A DNA stretch of 64,000 nt from Glandiceps talaboti (taxonomy: Eukaryota; Hemichordata; Enteropneusta; Spengelidae), in assembly GCF_964340395.1 (NCBI RefSeq), contig NC_135557.1, positions 26,431,614 through 26,495,613 on the forward strand, written 5' to 3'. The notes beneath the pieces are model-generated. The model saw only the letters and a list, made by a program, of their open reading frames with translations. It was not told the DNA's origin and did not search any database. This document shows positions 48,901-57,900 of the stretch, piece after piece. The position numbers were made by a program, and so were the translations under genes. Numbering within the stretch: position 1 is the stretch's first letter; each line of letters opens with the position of its first letter.

Positions 48901-51900
48901 TATAACGTGAAAAACTACTGGTAGACAGCACCGTGATCGTACAACTATAACGTGAAAAACTACTGGTAGACAGCACCGTGATCGTACAACTATAACGTGA
49001 AAAACTACTGGTAGAAAGCACCGTGATCGTACAACTATAACATGAAAAACTACTGGTAGACAGCACCGTGATCGTACATCTATAACTTGAAAAACTACTG
49101 GTAGACAGCACCGTGATCGTACATCTATAACTTGAAAAACTACTGGTAGACAGCACCGTGATCGTACAACTATAACTTGAAAAACTACTGGCAGACAGCA
49201 CCGTGATCATACAACTATAACTTGAAAAACTACTGGCAGACAGCACCGTGATCATACAACTATAACATGAAAAACTACTGGTAGACAGCACCGTGATCGT
49301 ACAACTATAAAATGAAAAAATACTGGTAGACAGCACCATGATCGTACAACTATAACATGAAAAACTACTGGTAGACAGCACCGTGATCATAATTAAAGCC
49401 TGAAAACAATCCGACAGATACAATACAGGGGTGGTGTTGTCAGAAATTTGATTAAACATATCTGAATAGTCTGGAAACAAACTGGCAGATACAATACAGG
49501 GGTGGTGTTGTCAGAAATTTGATTAAACATCTGAATAGTCTGGAAACAATCTGGCAGATACAATACAGGGGTGGTGTTGTCGGAAATTTGATAAAACATA
49601 TCTGAATAGTCTGGAAACAATCTGGCAGATACAATAAAGGGGTGGTGTTGTCAGAAATTTGATAAAACATATCTGAATAGTCTGGAAACAATCTGGCAGA
49701 TACAATACAGGGGTGGTGTTGTCGGAAATTTGATAAAACATATCTGAATAGTCTGGAAACAATCTGGCAGATACAATAAAGGGGTGGTGTTGTCGGAAAT
49801 TTGATAAATCATATCTGAATGGTCTTACATCAGAGAGGAGTCTATTCACATTGTGTTGTTAAACATACAAACATTTTAATATCGTCATTTTGCTGCCTTA
49901 CTGATGTTGACAAGAAAATAAATGATACTTTGTGACATTGTCCTTACCTGAGTTAGCTTGTAGACAGTTTCCTAACCATTCTAGGAAAGCATGTTTTATT
50001 TCAGGTGATGATTTCAAAATTGCCAAGAACAACTGATACAGTTTCTCATTCATAAAACTGATTGGCTATAAGAATGTGACAATGAAAAAATAGGAATTAC
50101 ATATCATTAAGATGAGATATATTATTATTCTTATAGAATTGCATAGTGTGTTGACACAATGAGATATTATTAAGATGAAATACATTATATTTCTTATAGA
50201 ATTGCATTGTGTGTTGACACTAAAGGCTATAAGAATGTGACAATGAAAAAAAAAGAAACCTGACATCAAATTTGTATAGGAGTTAACTTGTATATTCTTT
50301 TTGTTAACAAACCATAAAATATTTGATGTTGATAAAACTTGATAAGATTGTACTATACCTGCCATAAACTAACCTCTGCAACATTGTGTTCTTGCTGTGT
50401 AGATCTGGCTGGTTTGTCAAAGAACTCATAAGATTGTACTATACCTGCCATAAACTAGCCTCTGCAACATTGTGTTCTTGCTGTGTAGATCTGGCTGGTT
50501 TGTCAAAGAACTCATAAGATTGTACTATACCTGCCATAAACTAGCCTCTGCAACATTGTGTTCTTGCTGTGTAGATCTGGCTGGTTTGTCAAAGAACTCA
50601 GCTGGACCTCTCTCTGTGGTCACCAAACATGATAAAGACAACAAACATCCCAGACAATTCTTCTCATATTCTCTCCCTTGGTTAAGATCCCTAGGGGTAA
50701 TGCTCTTCAATAACACCTACATAATACAGACATAGATAGTGATAGAAATATAGTTATGGGTATTCTAGGGAATAAGAACATTAAGATCCCTAGGGGTAAT
50801 GCTCTTCAGTAACACCTATATAATACAGACATAGATAGTGATAGAATTATAGTTATGGGTGTTCTAGGGAATAAGAACATTAAGATCCCTAGGGGTAATG
50901 CTCTTCAGTAACACCTACATAATACAGACATAGATAGTGATAGAATTATAGTTATGGGTGTTCTAGGGAATAAGAACATTAAGATCCCTAGGGGTAATGC
51001 TCTTCAGTAACACCTATATAATATACTAGACATAGAGTGTGATAGAAATATAGTTCTGGGTGTTCTGGGGAATAAGAACATTAAGATCCCTAGGGGTAAT
51101 GCTCTTCAGTAACACCTATATAATACAGACATAGATAGTGATAGAAATATAGTTATGGGTGTTCTAGGGAATAAGCAAATATTCTCATATTCTCTCCTTT
51201 GGTTTACAAAATGTAGGTCCCTCAGTGTTATAAGTTTCAGCAATACCTAGATGACATGCTAATCTAATGCCATGTATGTATATGTTATTTGCCAAATACC
51301 GTTCCATATCTTGCTGCGAGAGGTAATTTTTCCGGTAATAACGGAGAGCAGGAGGCGAGCCATTATACCGGAAAAATTAACTCGAGCAGCAAGATGTGGA
51401 ACAGTATTTGGCAAATAACATACTTATACATCACCTGCGACGATGAATTCATTTTTGAATGTCTAAAAATGCTGTTTCATTTTTAAATAAAATCACTTCC
51501 GTGTTATACTGTTGAGCGTAGTATCATGCACCTCTCTGATAACTGCAATGCGGTTGTTTACATATCAGCCTTAACTTTATCATCCAATCAGAGTGCGCGT
51601 TTGCTCCGTAGTATGACGTAATGTTTACTATTTGCATATCACTCAGCGATATATTGAAACTTATAACCATCAGCTGAAAAATGAGTGCGTCTTTGTTTTG
51701 CGTACTGTATTCCATTAAATGTACATAAATGTTCGTGATATGTTTTGTTGTTCTAGTTAAGCAAAAATTACACCCTTTGTGGTGGTAATTTTGATATCCT
51801 TCATAAATGTAGGAATTCATGTTTACGATCGCGTGACGACCGTGCGTTCGCCGTCACTGGACTTTCACGGTTGTGTGTGGAATTTTTGACTAGTTCCCTG

Positions 51901-54900
51901 TGACATGAAAAGTACAGTTCAAAGACTTGTCACAATGTATACAACGGTGATATTTTGTTCGATTGACAACAAATTTGGCATTGGAAATGCTTGTTATAGC
52001 TCGATCTCTAGTTGTCTGCTGGATTTGTTTACAAGGGGACGTGCAGTGATCACGTGATACAACAAGCAAAAATACGGCTGTTGGTGAAAAATACGCCTGT
52101 GTATCTGCAGGGCTCTCGACCAATCAGAATGCGAGATTGGTGACAGGTGACGTATAATATAAATTATACAGTTATGGGTGTGCAAGGGAATCAGTGATTC
52201 TTGTCATCATTTGGATAATTTGGATGTTTTCAATTTTGAAGAAAAACAAAACTGGACTTTTTCACGAGTGCAATGGAATTTCAGAAATACATTTGTACAA
52301 ATTTTACAGACGACATAGATAGTATATGGTGTGACATACAATATTTTCAGTACAAATGTTCTGACTTAGTCTGTACATACAATTTTTCAGTACAAATGCT
52401 CTGACTTAGTCTGTTCTGACTTTGTCTGACTTAGTGCTCTGACTTAAGTTTGTACATGACACAATACTATCTGTCCATACCTTGGCTAGACTTGGTCTTG
52501 ATGTAAAGAACTTGACAACTTCATAGAAGATGTGATTTGATGAATTCATAATTGACCTATGACCTATCAACCTGTCATATGTGACTTCTAAGACTGGTAA
52601 GAAAGTATGTTCCAAGTCATACTCAGCATCGTCTTCAAGATTTTGACAGATAGAGTCTAGATACACTAACAAAACATCTAGTTCTGGTAGGAATTAAACA
52701 AAATAGGTTATTTTATTTGAGGGTAATAACTAATATAACGACTTTGACAAACACAAACTACTAAAAAGACAGCATACTAGCTGAAACTGGATTATATAAT
52801 AATTTGATTGTAATATCAAACACAGTATTGAAGTATTGAATCATCCATATCATTTTTTGTATTTTGTTGTTAACTTGTTGTGAAAAAATGGGTTAATCTG
52901 TTGACAGAGACTGAAGTATGAAGTCAAAAATTGAAAAATGTTTCAGGTACTTCCCAGACCTGTACATTCTAAGTATGTATAAATACGCATCTTACCTCCT
53001 GATGTGTACTTTTCTCTAAATAAGTCCACAATTTGACTGTGTATGTAGTCCATACCCATAACTTCAGGTGTGGTTAATGCCGTCACAGAATAGGAAACAA
53101 TCAACTTTCTACATCGTTCTATAATTTCTTTCTTGCTGTCCTGTAGGGTATAACAGGTAAAGGTGAGACCAAGTCTGTTTATCATATTTTCAATCAAAAA
53201 TTGTGTGAAGGGTAGATGTATGATGAGACGATGAGATGAATATTGACTAATACATGTAATACATAGCACTTGATATCAAACTCAATTAACTAATACATGT
53301 AATACATAGCACTTGATATCAAACTCAATTAACTAATACATGTAATACATAGCACTTGATATCACACTCAATTAACTAATACATGTAATACATAGCACTT
53401 GATATCAAACTCAATTAACTGCTTGTTAGTTTTATGTCACATCAAGGTGTTAAAATTCTATTTCAAGTAATGAGAATTGATAATCTACCTGTTGTAATTC
53501 TATTTCAGGTAATGAGAATTGACACTCTACCTGTTGTAATTCTATGTCGGGTAATGAGAATTGATACTCTACCAGTAGTAATTCTATGTTGGGTAATGAG
53601 AATTGACACTCTACCTGTTGTTTGTGTTGTTTTCTTGCTCTGTTATAACAACCAAGTAGATAGTGTAAAACTGATGTCTCCCTAGCATCAGATTCTGCTC
53701 TATTATTTCTTAGATTTGTACCAGTTGTATCAATCAAATGCTCTGATGGGTTTGGCATTAACAATCTCTCAAACAATCCCTGTAAAGAGTTAAACAATAA
53801 AGCGATATTACAAATGAAGATTTGCACTCACAGAATCAAAAATTCACTCCTAGATATGCTTCCACAGTGTGAGTAGAAATTTTCATATCTAACTACAGTA
53901 CTGTATGAACCCCAAGTCAATGAACATTTATTCTATTCTCTATTCTAGTCTATACAATCACCGAAAAGTACAGTAATGGGTCCATGAACATTTATTGTCT
54001 TCTCTTCTATTCTATTCTCTACAATTACCAATCACTGCAAAGTACAGTAATGAGGCATTACAGTAATATTGATTACTCCCTCCCTCTGTTTGAGAGTTTC
54101 TGTTATAGATATATTATTTTGAGCACACAAAGTCTATTTTAGTAACAGTTGGTACCAACCAACATTAAGAGTATTCTAATTATTCCATTGACATACCTGG
54201 TTACCATGACTACAGTTCACATTAAATCCAATGATTTTCTTTACCCAGAATAGTACAATACATGATTTTTCATTTCATAGATGGAGAGAGACTTCATATT
54301 AAAGGTCTTACCTGATCTAGATTATCCCAATCTAACCAGAAATTATCTTGTGATAACTCTGGTAGGTAAACACAGTGACTTGGTACTTCATTGGCAATAG
54401 CTACAGGCTCTGCAAAACAGTAACAGTAAGAGTAACAGTACATGTGATGTAATTACCTTGTAGCAACACTATTGGATACTTATATCATAGACAATAGATC
54501 TCTATGCTTATTGTATGTATAAGTTTTAATTCAGAATCAATTAAGATGTGTCGTCAAAACACAATACATGATATCTCTATGCTTATATGTATAAGTTTTA
54601 ATTCAGAATCAATTAAGATGTGTCGTCAAAACACAATACATGATATCTCTATGCTTATATGTATAAGTTTTAATTCAGAATCTATTAAGATGTGTCGTCA
54701 AAACACAATACATGATATCTCTATACTTATATGTATAAGTTTTAATTCAGAATCTATTAAGATGTGTCGTCAAAACACAATACATGATATCTCTATACTT
54801 ATATGTATAAGTTTTAATTCAGAATCAATTAAGATGTGTCGTCAAAACACAATACATGATATCTCTATGCTTATATGTATAAGTTTTAATTCAGAATCTA

Positions 54901-57900
54901 TTAAGATGTGTCGTCAAAACACAATACATGATATCTCTATACTTATATGTATAAGTTTTAATTCAGAATCTATTAAGATGTGTCGTCAAAACACAATACA
55001 TGATATCTCTATGCTTATATGTATAAGTTTTAATTCAGAATCTATTAAGATGTGTCGTCAAAACACAATACATGATATCTCTATACTTATATGTATAAGT
55101 TTTAATTCAGAATCTATTAAGATGTGTCGTCAAAACACAATACATGATATCTCTATGCTTATATGTATAAGTTTTAATTCAGAATCTATCAAGATGTGTC
55201 GTCAAAACACAATACATGATATCTCTATGCTTATATGTATAAGTTTTAATTCAGAATCTATTAAGATGTGTCGTCAAAACACAATACATGATATCTCTAT
55301 GCTTATATGTATAAGTTTTAATTCAGAATCAATTAAGATGTGTCGTCAAAACACAATACATGATATCTCTATGCTTATATGTATAAGTTTTAATTCAGAA
55401 TCTATTAAGATGTGTCGTCAAAACACAATACATGATATCTCTATGCTTATATGTATAAGTTTTAATTCAGAATCTATTAAGATGTGTCGTCAAAACACAA
55501 TACATGATATCTCTATACTTATATGTATAAGTTTTAATTCAGAATCTATCAAGATGTGTCGTCAAAACACAATACATGATATCTCTATGCTTATATGTAT
55601 AAGTTTTAATTCAGAATCTATTAAGATGTGTCGTCAAAACACAATACATGATATCTCTATGCTTATATGTATAAGTTTTAATTCAGAATCTATTAAGATG
55701 TGTCGTCAAAACACAATACATGATATCTCTATGCTTATATGTATAAGTTTTAATTCAGAATCTATTAAGATGTGTCGTCAAAACACAATACATGATATCT
55801 CTATGCTTATATGTATAAGTTTTAATTCAGAATCTATTAAGATGTGTCGTCAAAACACAATACATGATATCTCTATGCTTATATGTATAAGTTTTAATTC
55901 AGAATCAATTAAGATGTGTCGTCAAAACACAATACATGATATCTCTATGCTTATATGTACAAGTTTTAATTCAGAATCTATTAAGATGTCGTCAAAACAC
56001 AATACATGATATCTCTATGCTTATATGTATAAGTTTTAATTCAGAATCTATTAAGATGTGTCGTCAAAACACAATACATGATATCTCTATGCTTATATGT
56101 ATAAGTTTTAATTCAGAATCTATTAAGATGTGTCGTCAAAACACAATACATGATATCTCTATGCTTATATGTACAAGTTTTAATTCAGAATCTATTAAGA
56201 TGTCGTCAAAACACAATACATGATATCTCTATGCTTATATGTATAAGTTTTAATTCAGAATCTATTAAGATGTGTCGTCAAAACACAATACATGATATCT
56301 CTATGCTTATATGTATAAGTTTTAATTCAGAATCTATTAAGATGTGTCGTCAAAACACAATACATGATATCTCTATGCTTATATGTACAAGTTTTAATTC
56401 AGAATCTATTAAGATGTCGTCAAAACACAATACATGATATCTCTATGCTTATATGTATAAGTTTTAATTCAGAATCTATTAAGATGTGTCGTCAAAACAC
56501 AATACATGATATCTCTATGCTTATATGTATAAGTTTTAATGCAGAATCTATTAAGATGTGTCGTCAAAACACAATACATGATATCTCTATGCTTATATGT
56601 ATAAGTTTTAATTCAGAATCTATTAAGATGTGTCGTCAAAACACAATACATGATATCTCTATGCTTATATGTATAAGTTTTAATTCAGAATCTATCAAGA
56701 TGTGTCGTCAAAACACAATACATGATATCTCTATGCTTATATGTATAAGTTTTAATTCAGAATCTATTAAGATGTGTCGTCAAAACACAATACATGATAT
56801 CTCTATGCTTATATGTATAAGTTTTAATTCAGAATCTATTAAGATGTGTCGTCAAAACACAATACATGATATCTCTATGCTTATATGTATAAGTTTTAAT
56901 TCAGAATCTATTAAGATGTGTCGTCAAAACACAATACATGATATCTCTATACTTATATGTATAAGTTTTAATTCAGAATCTATTAAGATGTGTCGTCAAA
57001 ACACAATACATGATATCTCTATGCTTATATGTATAAGTTTTAATTCAGAATCTATTAAGATGTGTCGTCAAAACACAATACATGATATCTCTATACTTAT
57101 ATGTATAAGTTTTAATTCAGAATCTATCAAGATGTGTCGTCAAAACACAATACATGATATTTATCATATTATATCTAACAAATAGTAACAAACCTTTCCT
57201 AAATACATACGGTAGCATGTCCAGTCTCCCATTTCTATTCTGTGAAACTCTGAATGTTCATATACATGTAGACCAAAGACCCTCCATGGTGGGTAAGGTC
57301 TATGGTTTAATAACATTTACAATGCTTACCGCTATATAAACCCTTGTAAGGGCTATGGTTTATAATATTTACAATGCTTACCGGTATATCTTAAAGTCTT
57401 ATCCAAACTTTGAATGCTACATTGTACATACTGTCATGAAAGGTATCAATTCTTCTACTAATATATCAACATGTATCACACATGCATAAATATACTGCTA
57501 GTAAACTATGTAATAGATTACATGTAGCTAAAGACATTTGGAACTAACTCCATTTCTGTCTAGCTCAAGGATTTACTACATTTGTACTTCTCAATATTGC
57601 TCCAATAGGCAACTTGTAAACCCACCATCTTGACTATGTGATGATATATGTTGTAAATTAAAATCAATCAATCTTGTAAACAATATTGTTAAACTGTTTG
57701 TAATCTTGTAAACAATATTGTTAAACTGTTTGTAATCTTGTAAACAATATTGTTAAACTGTTTGTAACCACAATTAATCTAATTATGGTTACCCTGACCA
57801 CTGTAGATTTACTTTATCAATAGCTACAGATGAGGTATTATGATAACTACAGATAATCCCATAGTCCTTTGCATCTGAGGGCAAGCTCAGTCTGGATTGC

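Noticed and set aside
48683-49849. 265-codon and shorter minus-strand frames
   Set aside because: Artefacts of 45-bp and 71-bp tandem repeats in UBE4A intron 7.
54504-57185. Long plus-strand frames (501, 273 and several 95 codons) as a repeat-protein gene
   Set aside because: They follow exactly from a 72-bp tandem unit with no internal stop, sit antisense inside a UBE4A intron, and lack a promoter, non-repetitive ends or splice context.
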